The notes: generated by a model from the letters alone, not told the origin. A DNA stretch of 64,000 nt from GCA-2720865 sp047630275 (GCA_047630275.1 JBLHVN010000001.1:1736001-1800000); one strand, 5' to 3'. Counted from the first letter of the stretch, positions 35,237 through 44,783 are shown. Made by a program: numbers and translations.

Positions 35237-35820
35237 AATTTGAGCTGACGGTCAAATGAATCCACAACATCTTTAGGAAGATCAAGGATCTTTCCGATCT
35301 TATCCCCAAATCTTCCCCCGAGTCCGCCCCACTGACCTTTCTTAACAAGGGCCTTTTCACTTGGGTCTGAGAGGTTTTCAAACTCAACTGCTCCATCTAA
35401 AACAACAATCTCAGTCTCTCCAAGGCCCTTATTAGAGACCACTAAATAATCAGTGCCTCGAACACCCATTGAAGCCACTTTGGTATAAAGCCTACCCTTG
35501 CCTTTTTTACCCGTATCAGTTCTCCAGCGGCAACGCCCATTTAAAAAGACATACTTTTTCTTAGCATCTTTATTAAAGTCAAACTCCATTTCACTTTTAG
35601 GACCTATGGTTATCTTGTTATTCCATTTCTCTACTGAAACCTGAGCAAAGCTTCTTTTCTCGCTTTTAAGAACTCCTTTTTTAGTTATAGAGTCTCCAAG
35701 TTTTAAGAGTTTTCCATCAAAGGTAACCTTCCCTTTGATCTTGATAACCTTCGCCACCGGTCCATCCGCTGCAAATGAATTTAACGAAAAGGCCAAGAGG
35801 CCCAAGATTAAGAATTTCAT
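35230..35820 (-). CDS. Secreted FecR-like protein (small form)
   Basis: 196 residues with a Sec signal peptide (cut near SFAADG). FecR-type strands: VIKIKGKVTFDG, LKLGDSI, NKITIGPKSEMEF and a VASMGVRGTDYLVV block that matches the GVRGTE motif of the larger copy at 25982-26947. No membrane anchor or neighbouring sigma factor. It converges on, and overlaps by 7 bases, the deacylase gene. Confidence 0.75.
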   Translation of the reverse strand: MKFLILGLLAFSLNSFAADGPVAKVIKIKGKVTFDGKLLKLGDSITKKGVLKSEKRSFAQVSVEKWNNKITIGPKSEMEFDFNKDAKKKYVFLNGRCRWRTDTGKKGKGRLYTKVASMGVRGTDYLVVSNKGLGETEIVVLDGAVEFENLSDPSEKALVKKGQWGGLGGRFGDKIGKILDLPKDVVDSFDRQLKFH

Positions 35821-35986
35821 GATTTTTTCCTTGTTAATATATCCACAAAATTATGACCTAACTCAGCAAAACTTGGAAGGGTATTCGTTTTTCCGACTCT
35901 TAGAGTCAGTCTCTTTTACATTAGTATTACAACCGACTCATTAACCCCGTGATAAATTTAAGACATAACCTTTGGAGAGGTATTTT

Positions 35987-37075
35987 ATGGAAGGAAAGAA
36001 GCGCTTTAGACTGAACAATTTAGACTGGGTAAACACCCTCTTTTTGATATTAACCCCCCTAGCTACTATTGCTTTAGTTACGGCCTATGTAAAAAAGGAT
36101 GGCTTTGATCCTCTTATGCTTATCCCCGCTGTGCTTATGTACTTTATCTCAGGCATGTCAATTACGGCCGGATATCATAGGCTCTTTAGCCATAAGGCCT
36201 ATCAGGCCAATAGCTTTTTAAAGTTCATCTACCTCCTCTTTGGTGCCGGTGCTTTTCAAAACTCAGCTTTAAAATGGTGCACCGATCACAGGCGTCATCA
36301 TACTCACTGCGATGATGAAAAAGACCCCTATAATATTAGAGAAGGTTTTTGGTGGGCCCATATGGGTTGGGTAATGGTCAAAGAAGAAGAGAAGTATAAT
36401 GGCGTCTACGCTAAGGACTTAGCTTCTGATAAATTAGTTTGGCTACAACATAAATACTACTTACCATTATGTGTTCTTTCAGGATTTATCATCCCAACTA
36501 TCATTGGCTACTTTATGGGCTCTGCCCTTGGTGGCCTTGCGGTTGTTGGCGTAGGCAGAGTGGTCTTTGTCCATCACTGCACATTCTTTATCAATAGCTG
36601 GGCGCATATGTGGGGAACTCAGCCGTATACCGATACCAACACGGCTAAAGACAACTTTGTCTTGGCCGTCTTTAGTTATGGCGAGGGTTATCACAACTTT
36701 CACCATTACTTTCAAAACGATTACAGAAACGGTGTCCGTTGGTACCAGTACGATCCTACAAAATGGCTTATCAACTTTAGTGAAAAACTAGGCTGGGCCC
36801 ATTCTCTTAAGAGAACCAGCGAAGAGGAGATCTTAAAAGCAAAGCTTGAGATGGCCGAGAAGAACCTGGCCACAAAAGGGGCCGACCTCTCTGCCCTTGA
36901 TCAAGTTAAGCAAAAGATCGACGAGGCCATCTTAAATCTTCAAGAATTAAGAAGAGAGCTTAAAAAGGCCTCTGATACTTCAGAACTGGAAAAGCTCATC
37001 AAAGAAGAGCTTAAGTCTCTACGGGCCGCCTTTGATGCTTGGTCTTATAGCGCCACTAGGCTTAGCTTCGCTTAA
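35987..37075 (+). CDS. Fatty-acid (acyl-CoA delta-9-type) desaturase
   Basis: 362 residues. Three histidine boxes of membrane desaturases: HRLFSH, HRRHHTH and HNFHH, between four hydrophobic segments. These bind the di-iron centre that inserts a cis double bond into an acyl chain. About 75 extra C-terminal residues form a charged coiled coil, not typical of the family. ATG 35987 is preceded by GGAGAGG; the TTG further upstream would be inside that site. Confidence 0.9.
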   Translation: MEGKKRFRLNNLDWVNTLFLILTPLATIALVTAYVKKDGFDPLMLIPAVLMYFISGMSITAGYHRLFSHKAYQANSFLKFIYLLFGAGAFQNSALKWCTDHRRHHTHCDDEKDPYNIREGFWWAHMGWVMVKEEEKYNGVYAKDLASDKLVWLQHKYYLPLCVLSGFIIPTIIGYFMGSALGGLAVVGVGRVVFVHHCTFFINSWAHMWGTQPYTDTNTAKDNFVLAVFSYGEGYHNFHHYFQNDYRNGVRWYQYDPTKWLINFSEKLGWAHSLKRTSEEEILKAKLEMAEKNLATKGADLSALDQVKQKIDEAILNLQELRRELKKASDTSELEKLIKEELKSLRAAFDAWSYSATRLSFA

Positions 37076-37106
37076 TCCTTAGGCACGAATTACCTGACAA
37101 AGACTC

Positions 37107-37135
37107 TAGTGTTATTGAACATTATAATAACACTA
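37107..37135 (+). promoter_or_regulatory. Inverted repeat with TATAAT abutting the recombinase start codon
   Basis: TAGTGTTATT (37107-37116) and AATAACACTA (37126-37135) are exact complements with a 9-base spacer. A perfect TATAAT occurs at 37123-37128, six bases before the ATG at 37135. Transcription would start at or next to the A of the ATG. The repeat would then be an operator over the -10. No good -35 is present at 17 bases (CTGACA is 23 bases away). Confidence 0.55.
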
Positions 37136-38106
37136 TGGGTCAACCAGCTTTAAAAAAGGTTCAGTTTCACTTATATGAAGAGTTCTTTGAGAACTTTACT
37201 TCTAAGTACACCCGTATCTCTTATGAGAGTGACCTCTCTAAGTTCTTTCTCTACCTAGCTGCTAATTTTCCAAAGGTTTCTAAGTTCAATCAAATAGAAC
37301 GGGGACAGATTATAGCCTACCGCAACTGGCTCTCTGAAGAAGGTGGACGCTACGGAAGGGCCGCTGCTCCTAAAACAGTTTGCCGCGGACTCTCCTCTAT
37401 CTCTTCATATTTTGATTACCTCGTTGAAAAAAAGGAATGCGACTTCAACCCTGTTACCTCTGTTAAAAGACCAAGACACGAAGTCCTAAAGCCTACAAAC
37501 GCCCTTCAGAAGTCACAGGTTGAAGAGCTTATCTCTTCAATTGACCCTAACTCTGAAAGCGGCCCATTACACAAGGCCCTTCTTTTAACTTTCTTTACAA
37601 CCGGCCTTAGAAAATCAGAGATCATAAAGCTTCAGTTTCAAGACTACACAAGAATCAACGAGCACCATGTTCTTGAGTACAGAGGAAAAGGTGGAAAGAC
37701 TGGGCAAAAAGTCATTCATCCAATGTCAGTTGAGGCCATAGAAGACTACCTCTCCTTCATGAGGGCCAAGGGCCGTGGGCATAAGATTGGCGACTGGCTC
37801 TTTCAACCGACGAGAAACCCTCACAATCCAAGAAACCTAAACAAGCCCCTTAATCCAAGAACCATCAATGAGATCCTCGACAGCTATGCAAAAAAGATTG
37901 GTTTAAACTTTAAAATCTCCCCTCATTCAGCTCGCGCCACTTTTATAGGTGAACTCCTAGAAGTTGGGGTTGATATTTACAAGGTCGCTCAAGAGGTAAA
38001 TCATAGTTCCGTAAAGACCACTCAAGAGTATGATAAAAGGCGCAAGAAGCTCTCTGACTCCCCTGTTCATTTACTCAATTTTGACCTGTCAAAAGAAGAT
38101 GATTAG
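37135..38106 (+). CDS. Tyrosine recombinase (XerC/XerD-like)
   Basis: 323 residues with an N-terminal SAM-like core-binding domain and a catalytic domain. The catalytic set is complete: Arg in TTGLRKSEI, Lys in RGKGGKTG, HSAR with His and Arg, His in VNHSS, and nucleophile Tyr in TTQEYDKR. It resembles chromosome-dimer Xer proteins in size. No attachment site, phage or integron gene is near, so a housekeeping role is likely. No Shine-Dalgarno is present; the transcript may be leaderless. Confidence 0.85.
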   Translation: MGQPALKKVQFHLYEEFFENFTSKYTRISYESDLSKFFLYLAANFPKVSKFNQIERGQIIAYRNWLSEEGGRYGRAAAPKTVCRGLSSISSYFDYLVEKKECDFNPVTSVKRPRHEVLKPTNALQKSQVEELISSIDPNSESGPLHKALLLTFFTTGLRKSEIIKLQFQDYTRINEHHVLEYRGKGGKTGQKVIHPMSVEAIEDYLSFMRAKGRGHKIGDWLFQPTRNPHNPRNLNKPLNPRTINEILDSYAKKIGLNFKISPHSARATFIGELLEVGVDIYKVAQEVNHSSVKTTQEYDKRRKKLSDSPVHLLNFDLSKEDD

Positions 38107-38120
38107 TGTAGAATTTCCTC

Positions 38121-38741
38121 ATGGAATTTAAACACAGCGAATTATTTAAAAGACACCCAAAACTTGAATCATGCCGTGACTCAATTGAGAAATCACTAAC
38201 CATTCTTATTGAATCTTTTGAGAAAAAAGGAAAGTTGATGGTTATGGGCAATGGTGGCTCAAGCGCTGACGCTGAACATATGTGCGGCGAACTAACCAAA
38301 GGCTTCTTGCTAAAAAGACCTTTAACTGAAGAGAATAAAAAGAAGTTTTCTAATATTGATTCAAGCATCGCAGAGAAACTTCAAATGGGGCTTCCGGCCT
38401 TTAGCCTAGGAGTTGCTCATTCTGGAAACTCTGCTTTTCTTAACGATGTAGATCCTCTGCTTGTTTACGGACAACAGATCTGGGTTCAAGGCAGTGAAGC
38501 AGATACTGTCATGGGCATTACCACGTCAGGAAACTCAAAGAATGTTATTGAAGGCTTTAAGGTTGCTAAGGCCATGGGTCTTAAAACCATTGGGCTCACA
38601 GGGTCCAAAGACTCCCTTTGTAACGAGTGGTGCGACGTTGTCATCCAGGTTCCTGAAGAAGAGACCTATAAGGCCCAAGAGCTTCATTTACCGGTATATC
38701 ACGCCCTTTGTATAGAATTAGAGTTTCACTTCTTCGGCTAA
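38121..38741 (+). CDS. gmhA: Phosphoheptose isomerase (SIS domain)
   Basis: 206 residues. Motif GNGGSSADAEHMCGEL, followed by ITTSGNSKNVIEG and the late ELHLPVYHALC helix, is that of GmhA, which converts sedoheptulose 7-phosphate to D-glycero-D-manno-heptose 7-phosphate for the LPS core. An insertion near residues 70-95 is common in some relatives. DiaA-type SIS proteins are an alternative, but GmhA-type active-site residues are kept. It starts 15 bases after the recombinase. Confidence 0.85.
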   Translation: MEFKHSELFKRHPKLESCRDSIEKSLTILIESFEKKGKLMVMGNGGSSADAEHMCGELTKGFLLKRPLTEENKKKFSNIDSSIAEKLQMGLPAFSLGVAHSGNSAFLNDVDPLLVYGQQIWVQGSEADTVMGITTSGNSKNVIEGFKVAKAMGLKTIGLTGSKDSLCNEWCDVVIQVPEEETYKAQELHLPVYHALCIELEFHFFG

Positions 38742-38821
38742 TTATCTGATTTCATGACGAAGTAGGCCTGTAAAAATGCCATTTTCCTTGAGAATTTTCA
38801 TGGCTTTGCTAAGACAGAATC

Positions 38822-39667
38822 ATGAAAATCTTAATCCTCAGTCTCTTGTTTGCCGCTCCTCTTCTTGCTAGTCAAAAGTCTCTTAACGAAGAGAATGTTC
38901 TGACTCACCTTCATTTTTTGTATAAAAGCGTGAAGATCAAGGGAAATATAGCAACTGTAAAAGGCCCTAAATTAAGTAAGAAGATCGGTCTTAACGAAGA
39001 GGCCTCAGAGAGCTTTAGCTTTAAAAAAAGAAAGTTCACCATGGCCTTAGATGAATTGAACTTTGAAAAGAAACTGGCCCACAATACTTATAAGGCCGTT
39101 AGCAATAGTGGCCTCTCGGTGGGCACAGCTTTTTATGTAGGCGGTGAGTTTATCCTAACTAATTTTCATGTTTGGAATAACGAATACATCATGAACGCTT
39201 GTCAAAACTTTAAGATCACAACCAATCCAGACCTTGGAAGTAAAAGATTTAGCTGTAAGAAGGTCCATCATTGTCTAAAAGAACTGGACTTCTGTCTTGT
39301 TGAGATGAAGCCAAGTGGAAATATTTCTCTTTCTTCTATAGCTCATGCGCCAAATCTCAAATTGGCAATCGAAGAAAATCAAATCGTAAGACTTATTGGC
39401 AACGTTAAAGGAAATGGTCTACAGGCCTCAAAAGGCAGAGGGCTTATTCATAGCGGGACCCGTTATTTTCACCAAGCCCCTCTTTTTAAAGGCGCTAGCG
39501 GTGGACCACTCTTTAATGAATCAGGTGAGGTCATAGCTATCAATTACGCTGAATCTCAGGTGCTCAGAGGATCTAAGGCGCGCAATTACGCAATTCCACT
39601 TATCTATGTAAAGCTTGAGCTTGAGGCCAAGCTTGATCAAGGCATCCTAGACCAATTGGCCTTCTAA
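38822..39667 (+). CDS. Secreted trypsin-like serine protease
   Basis: 281 residues with a Sec signal peptide (cut near LLASQ). Chymotrypsin-fold triad: His116 in LTNFHVW, Asp156 in KELDFCL and Ser226 in GASGGPLF. The N-terminal 90 residues precede the fold and may be a propeptide. Four Cys may form disulfides. Bdellovibrionota export many proteases of this kind. Confidence 0.85.
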   Translation: MKILILSLLFAAPLLASQKSLNEENVLTHLHFLYKSVKIKGNIATVKGPKLSKKIGLNEEASESFSFKKRKFTMALDELNFEKKLAHNTYKAVSNSGLSVGTAFYVGGEFILTNFHVWNNEYIMNACQNFKITTNPDLGSKRFSCKKVHHCLKELDFCLVEMKPSGNISLSSIAHAPNLKLAIEENQIVRLIGNVKGNGLQASKGRGLIHSGTRYFHQAPLFKGASGGPLFNESGEVIAINYAESQVLRGSKARNYAIPLIYVKLELEAKLDQGILDQLAF

Positions 39668-39682
39668 GACTAAGATGCGCCC

Positions 39683-40972
39683 ATGTATTCTATCATCGAC
39701 ATCGAGACAACCGGAGTAAAGCCCGGTCATTCAAAGATCATTGAAATCGCAATCGTCAATCACGACGGGGAGAAGATAGTTCAAAAGTGGTCAAGCCTCA
39801 TTGACCCAGAATGCAAGATTCAATACTTTATAACCAATCTTACAGGTATCACTAACAAGATGGTTGAAGGCGCTCCTAAGTTTTATGAAGTGGCCAAAAA
39901 GATAGTTGAGATGACAAAAGACTCCGTCTTTGTCGCCCATAACGTAGGTTTTGATTATGGTTTTATCAAAGCTGAATTCAAAGAACTAGGTTACAGCTTC
40001 AACAAGAAAAAACTCTGCACAGTTAGGTTAGGCAGAAAGATCATCCCCGGTCATAAGTCTTATAGCTTAGGCAAGATCACCAAAGACCTGGGAATAAGTT
40101 TAACCGATGCTCACAGGGCCATGGGAGATACCTTGGCCACAGTGGAGCTCTTTGAAAGATACCTCAAAATAGATAAAGAATATATTCTCGAACAGGTAAA
40201 CTCTCAAAGCGCAGCCTCCCTTCCTCTGCCTCCTCATGTTCCTAAAAATGAAGTTGATTCACTTCCTGAAGAAGGTGGCCTTTATTATTTTTATGATAAA
40301 AATGGAGAGCTTCTCTATGTTGGTAAGGCCAATAATATAAAAAAACGAGTCTTTCAGCATTTCGCCACAAGGCCTGGGCGAGGAAAAGGACTCAAGCTTC
40401 ATAACCTTCTTCATCATATAGATTCAAAAGTCTTTAACTGGGAACTCCTAACGTTGATCTTAGAAAACCTTGAGATTAAAGCTCATAACCCACCTCTTAA
40501 CCGCGCAGGGATAAAGACAAAATACCCCTTTGGCATCTTTTATTGTGAAGAAACTAAATGCCTGAGTCTTCGAAAAGAAAAAGAAGGAGAAATTCCACTC
40601 TTAGCTTTTTCGAGTAAGACAACGGCCTTAAGGCAATTTGAAAAAGTTGTTAGGAATTTAAACTTAGAATTCCTTCAAGAGAACCAATTCAAGATTAATG
40701 AACTTCAATTGAAGATCTTAAAAACTTACTGGCAATATCCCAAGCAAGACGTCCTCCTAGTTCAAGCAAACCGTTTCATAAAGATAGAAAAAGGTGTCGT
40801 TATTTCTCACGGAAAGATGGGTGAAGACGAACAATTTTATGACATCTCAAGGGTTCAAGAGAATCCTGAAATCAGGGCCCTTATTTTACGTTTTTGGGGC
40901 AAACAGAACCTCATTTCATGTGACAATAAGCAACAAAACACCCCCCATATCTTGGGTCTTTCAAGTTTTTGA
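39683..40972 (+). CDS. DEDDh exonuclease fused to GIY-YIG nuclease
   Basis: 429 residues. Residues 1-165 are a DnaQ-like 3'-5' exonuclease: Asp6 and Glu8 in IIDIETTG, HNVGFDYGF, and HRAMGDT. Residues 195-275 are a GIY-YIG nuclease of the UvrC/Cho type (GLYYFYDKNGELLYVGKA, KKRVFQH, NLEIKAHNPPLN). The last 150 residues are unassigned. This fusion is known in other bacteria, sometimes annotated as DNA polymerase III epsilon/UvrC-like, and probably acts in DNA repair. Confidence 0.88.
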   Translation: MYSIIDIETTGVKPGHSKIIEIAIVNHDGEKIVQKWSSLIDPECKIQYFITNLTGITNKMVEGAPKFYEVAKKIVEMTKDSVFVAHNVGFDYGFIKAEFKELGYSFNKKKLCTVRLGRKIIPGHKSYSLGKITKDLGISLTDAHRAMGDTLATVELFERYLKIDKEYILEQVNSQSAASLPLPPHVPKNEVDSLPEEGGLYYFYDKNGELLYVGKANNIKKRVFQHFATRPGRGKGLKLHNLLHHIDSKVFNWELLTLILENLEIKAHNPPLNRAGIKTKYPFGIFYCEETKCLSLRKEKEGEIPLLAFSSKTTALRQFEKVVRNLNLEFLQENQFKINELQLKILKTYWQYPKQDVLLVQANRFIKIEKGVVISHGKMGEDEQFYDISRVQENPEIRALILRFWGKQNLISCDNKQQNTPHILGLSSF

Positions 40973-41164
40973 CCACCAACCGACCACAATATAGCGGAGA
41001 TACGAAGCGTTAAGTGCTTGATGACTCATCGATTCGTTTTGATGTAAGAAAAAAAAAGTTTGAGGTGCGCCAATTAACAAACCCCCACCAATTCGGTCAT
41101 TAGAAAAAGGGTCAAGTAAAAAGATCGCGTCAATCAATAGTTAAGTATTTTTGTCTACTAGATT

Positions 41165-41364
41165 TCCTATAGAAACATTTAATCAAGAGATGTATTATTT
41201 TAATTGAAGGTCCAAGGCACACACACAACATCCCAAAAGGATTTTGCCCCGGAGAACCTAGATAAAATATCAAAGGTCTCGTAAAACTCACACTGAGTTA
41301 AGGTGCAATGCTACGTCTGCTAAAAGACCTACTCAAGGATTAGAGGAACTTAATAGGAGACAGC
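41165..41364 (+). promoter_or_regulatory. Long leader of nrdB-nrdA with nested stems
   Basis: The 392 bases between 40972 and 41365 hold no convincing ORF. AGGTCT (41274-41279) pairs with AGACCT (41325-41330), enclosing AACTC/GAGTT (41285-41289 with 41295-41299). A TATTAT near 41193 may be the -10, which would give a leader of about 160 bases. The start codon has a good TAGGAGA. I do not recognise the structure as a described riboswitch. Bases 40973-41160 are AT-rich without visible signals. Confidence 0.4.
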
Positions 41365-42351
41365 ATGAGTACCACAGTATCAACAGACCCCATCTTAGCC
41401 CCCAACGAAGACCGTTTTGTCTTATTCCCCATCAAGTATGAATCAGTCTATGAAATGTATAAAAAACATATGGCCGTTTTTTGGACAGCAGAAGAGATCG
41501 ACCTTATGGCGGATCAGAAAGATTGGGAAAACCTAAACGATAACGAGAGACACTTCATCAAGCACGTATTGGCCTTTTTCGCGGCTTCTGACGGCATTGT
41601 TAATGAGAACCTTGCCTTAAGGTTTTATAACGACGTACAGATTCCTGAGGCCCGTTGCTTCTATGGTTTTCAAATCGCCATGGAGAATATTCATTCAGAA
41701 ACTTATAGTTTATTGATCGACACTTATATCAAAGACCCAAAAGAGAAGGATCATCTATTTAATGCTGTGACGACTCTACCTTGCGTTGGGAAAAAGGCTA
41801 AGTGGGCGCAAAAATGGATTGGCTCAGACGCCAGTTTCGCCGAAAGACTTGTGGCATTTGCTGCTGTGGAGGGAATCTTCTTCAGTGGTTCATTTTGTTC
41901 AATCTATTGGTTAAAAAAACGTGGCCTCATGCCAGGCTTATGCACGAGTAACGAGTTTATCAGTAGAGACGAGGGACTCCACTGTGAATTTGCCTGCCTT
42001 ATGCATTCACTTCTTACTGAAGAAGAACAGCTGTCAAAAGAGAAGATCAAGATGATTCTTTTAGAAGCAGTTGAAATTGAAAAAGAATTCATCACTGAAG
42101 CGCTTCCATCAAGTTTGATTGGGATTAACTCAGACACGATGACTCAATATATTGAGTACGTTTGTGACTATTGGTTAAGCCATCTTGGTTGCTCAAAGCA
42201 TTTCAATACAGATAATCCTTTTGATTGGATGGAGCTCATCTCATTGGAAGGAAAGACTAATTTCTTTGAAAAAAGAGTTAGTGAGTACCAAAAGTCAGGA
42301 ATCCTCGGGGATTCAGCATCAAATCTATTTACGCTAGACGCGGAATTTTAA
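41365..42351 (+). CDS. nrdB: Ribonucleotide reductase class Ia, small subunit (eukaryote-like)
   Basis: 328 residues. Di-iron ligands Asp76, Glu107 and His110 (ENIH), then Glu in AVEGIF and Glu/His in DEGLHCEF; the radical-forming Tyr114 sits in SETY at the normal spacing. The sequence follows animal R2 far more closely than E. coli NrdB, down to blocks such as FFAASDGIVNENL and EARCFYGFQIAMENIHSE. The C-terminus is FTLDAEF, nearly the mammalian tail that docks to R1. It is made with NrdA and reduces ribonucleotides in the cytoplasm. Confidence 0.95.
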   Translation: MSTTVSTDPILAPNEDRFVLFPIKYESVYEMYKKHMAVFWTAEEIDLMADQKDWENLNDNERHFIKHVLAFFAASDGIVNENLALRFYNDVQIPEARCFYGFQIAMENIHSETYSLLIDTYIKDPKEKDHLFNAVTTLPCVGKKAKWAQKWIGSDASFAERLVAFAAVEGIFFSGSFCSIYWLKKRGLMPGLCTSNEFISRDEGLHCEFACLMHSLLTEEEQLSKEKIKMILLEAVEIEKEFITEALPSSLIGINSDTMTQYIEYVCDYWLSHLGCSKHFNTDNPFDWMELISLEGKTNFFEKRVSEYQKSGILGDSASNLFTLDAEF

Positions 42352-42374
42352 ATAAAGGGATAGGGATAAACACA

Positions 42375-44759
42375 ATGTACGTACACACAAGAAGCGGCGA
42401 AAAAGAGCCCATTAAATTTGATAAAATCACGGAAAGAATTAATCAGATTGCTTTTGATCTTGATGCTAACCATGTTGATACAACTGTCATTACTCAAAAA
42501 GTAATTGAAGGTATCTATGATGGCATTACGACAAGAGAGCTTGATCAACTAGCTGCTGAAACAGCCGCTTACCTATCAACAAAGCACCCTGACTATTCAA
42601 AGCTAGCTGGTAGGATTGCCGTTAGCAACCTTCATAAAGAAACCCGTGGTTGTTTTTCTGAAAACATTAAGGCCATGTATAACTTTGTTAATGAAAAAAC
42701 AGGTGAACACTCTCCTCTAGTTTCAAAAGAACTTTATGACCTTGTTATGGCCAACCCAGAAAGGCTCGACAAGGCCGTTAAAGATAAGCGCGACTTTAAC
42801 TATGACTACTTTGGGTTTAAGACTCTAGAGAGAAGTTACCTTCTAAAAATGGACGGTGTTATTGTTGAGCGCCCAGGACAAATGCTTTTAAGAGTTTCTC
42901 TTGGGATTCATATGGACGATATTGATTCGGCCATTAAGACTTATGATTTAATGAGCGAGAAGTATTTTACTCATGCTTCACCAACGCTTTTTAATTCAGG
43001 AACGTCAAAGCCCCAGCTTTCGAGTTGTTTTCTGCTGACGATGAAGGATGATAGTATCGAAGGAATCTACGATACACTTCGCCAGACAGCACTCATCTCT
43101 CAAAGCGCTGGGGGCATTGGCCTTTCTATTCATAATATCAGGGCGACAGGCTCACTGATCAAAGGCACAAACGGAACTTCTAACGGAATCGTTCCTATGC
43201 TTAAAGTATTTAACGATACTGCCCGCTATGTAGACCAAGGAGGCGGAAAGAGAAAAGGCGCCTTCGCCATCTATCTTGAGCCATGGCATGCTGATGTCTT
43301 TGATTTTCTAGAACTTAAGAAAAACACTGGTAAGGAAGAAGCTAGAGCGAGAGATCTTTTCTACGCTATGTGGACACCAGATCTCTTTATGAAAAGAGTT
43401 GAAGAGGATGGCATGTGGTCACTCTTTTGCCCTCATGAATGCCCAGGCATGTCTGATTGTTACGGAGCAGAGTTTGAAAAGCTTTACACCAGCTACGAAG
43501 AAGCCGGTAAGGCCAAGAAGACTATCCGAGCCCAAGACCTTTGGTTTGCGATTCTAGAATCACAAGTGGAGAGTGGTTCTCCCTATATGCTGTACAAGGA
43601 TAGTGCTAATGAAAAATCAAACCAAAAAAACCTCGGAACTATTAAGTCTTCGAATCTTTGCACCGAGATTATGGAATATACCGCGCCTGACGAGGTCGCC
43701 GTCTGCAATCTGGCGTCCCTCGCCCTCAACCGTTTTGTCGAAGATGGCCAGTACAACCATAAGAAATTGTTTGACGTCGTCTATCAAGCGACCGTTAACC
43801 TAAATAAGATCATTGATATTAATTACTACCCTATTCCTGAAGCAGAGAAATCAAACAAGAGGCATCGCCCGATTGGTCTTGGTGTTCAAGGACTAGCGGA
43901 TACATTTTTTAAGATGAGGCTTCCTTACGAATCTAAAGAGGCCCTTGAATTAAACAATGAAATCTTTGAGACCATCTACTTTGCTGCTCTAACAGCCTCA
44001 AAGGATCAGGCCATCGAATTTGGACATTACGAAACCTATCAAGGATCTCCTGCTTCTCAAGGAATCCTACAATTTGATATGTGGGGAGTAGAACCTACTG
44101 GCAAGCACTGGGACTGGGCCAAGCTTAAGTCTCAGATTGCTGAGCACGGAATCAGAAACTCACTCTTAGTAGCTCCAATGCCAACGGCGTCAACAAGCCA
44201 GATCCTTGGAAACAATGAGTGTTTTGAGCCAATTACTTCAAACATCTATGTCAGGCGTGTCCTCTCTGGAGAGTTCGCTGTTGTTAATAAGCATCTTGTA
44301 AAAGATCTTATTGAAATTGGAGTATGGGACGAAGAGATGAGAAATCAAATCATCGCTAACAACGGCTCAGTTCAGGGAATCGACAGGATTCCTGAAGATT
44401 ACCAAGCCCTTTACAAGACCGTTTGGGAAATCAAGCAAAAGGCCGTGATTGACCTCGCTAAAGGACGTGCTCCTTATATCTGCCAAGGGCAATCTCTTAA
44501 TGTTCATATGGAAGACCCTAACTTTGGTAAACTCTCTTCAATGCATTTCTATGCATGGAAAGCGGGACTAAAGACTGGGATGTACTACCTCAGAACAAGG
44601 GCCGCCGTTAATGCTGTGAAGTTCACCGTTAATAACGACACTGCTCAGAAGTCACCTGAAGTAACGGCAGAAATGCTGGCCGCCAAGACTGAAGAAGAGA
44701 AGGCCGCCATGATCTGTAGTATCGACAATCCTGATGATTGCGTGGCCTGTGGATCATAG
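42375..44759 (+). CDS. nrdA: Ribonucleotide reductase class Ia, large subunit (eukaryote-like)
   Basis: 794 residues. N-terminal ATP-cone (IKFDKITERI), then catalytic domain with SSCFLLT, NLCTEIMEYT (radical Cys) and VCNLASLAL; MPTASTSQILGNNECFEP lies in the barrel. The C-terminus DDCVACGS has the Cys pair that is reduced by thioredoxin or glutaredoxin. Length and phrasing match eukaryotic R1 (about 792 residues). It starts 23 bases after nrdB and is closed by a strong terminator. No split or intein is present. Confidence 0.95.
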   Translation: MYVHTRSGEKEPIKFDKITERINQIAFDLDANHVDTTVITQKVIEGIYDGITTRELDQLAAETAAYLSTKHPDYSKLAGRIAVSNLHKETRGCFSENIKAMYNFVNEKTGEHSPLVSKELYDLVMANPERLDKAVKDKRDFNYDYFGFKTLERSYLLKMDGVIVERPGQMLLRVSLGIHMDDIDSAIKTYDLMSEKYFTHASPTLFNSGTSKPQLSSCFLLTMKDDSIEGIYDTLRQTALISQSAGGIGLSIHNIRATGSLIKGTNGTSNGIVPMLKVFNDTARYVDQGGGKRKGAFAIYLEPWHADVFDFLELKKNTGKEEARARDLFYAMWTPDLFMKRVEEDGMWSLFCPHECPGMSDCYGAEFEKLYTSYEEAGKAKKTIRAQDLWFAILESQVESGSPYMLYKDSANEKSNQKNLGTIKSSNLCTEIMEYTAPDEVAVCNLASLALNRFVEDGQYNHKKLFDVVYQATVNLNKIIDINYYPIPEAEKSNKRHRPIGLGVQGLADTFFKMRLPYESKEALELNNEIFETIYFAALTASKDQAIEFGHYETYQGSPASQGILQFDMWGVEPTGKHWDWAKLKSQIAEHGIRNSLLVAPMPTASTSQILGNNECFEPITSNIYVRRVLSGEFAVVNKHLVKDLIEIGVWDEEMRNQIIANNGSVQGIDRIPEDYQALYKTVWEIKQKAVIDLAKGRAPYICQGQSLNVHMEDPNFGKLSSMHFYAWKAGLKTGMYYLRTRAAVNAVKFTVNNDTAQKSPEVTAEMLAAKTEEEKAAMICSIDNPDDCVACGS

Positions 44760-44783
44760 AGAAAACTTAAAAAGAATAAATAA

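Noticed and set aside
37135..38106. Recombinase as mark of an integrated element
   Set aside because: Flanked by desaturase and gmhA, with no attachment repeats, phage or integron genes; more likely a housekeeping Xer.
40973..41364. NrdR box or cobalamin riboswitch upstream of nrdB
   Set aside because: CCACAATATAGCGG near 40984 resembles one half of an NrdR site, but no second box is present; no B12-box sequence is seen.
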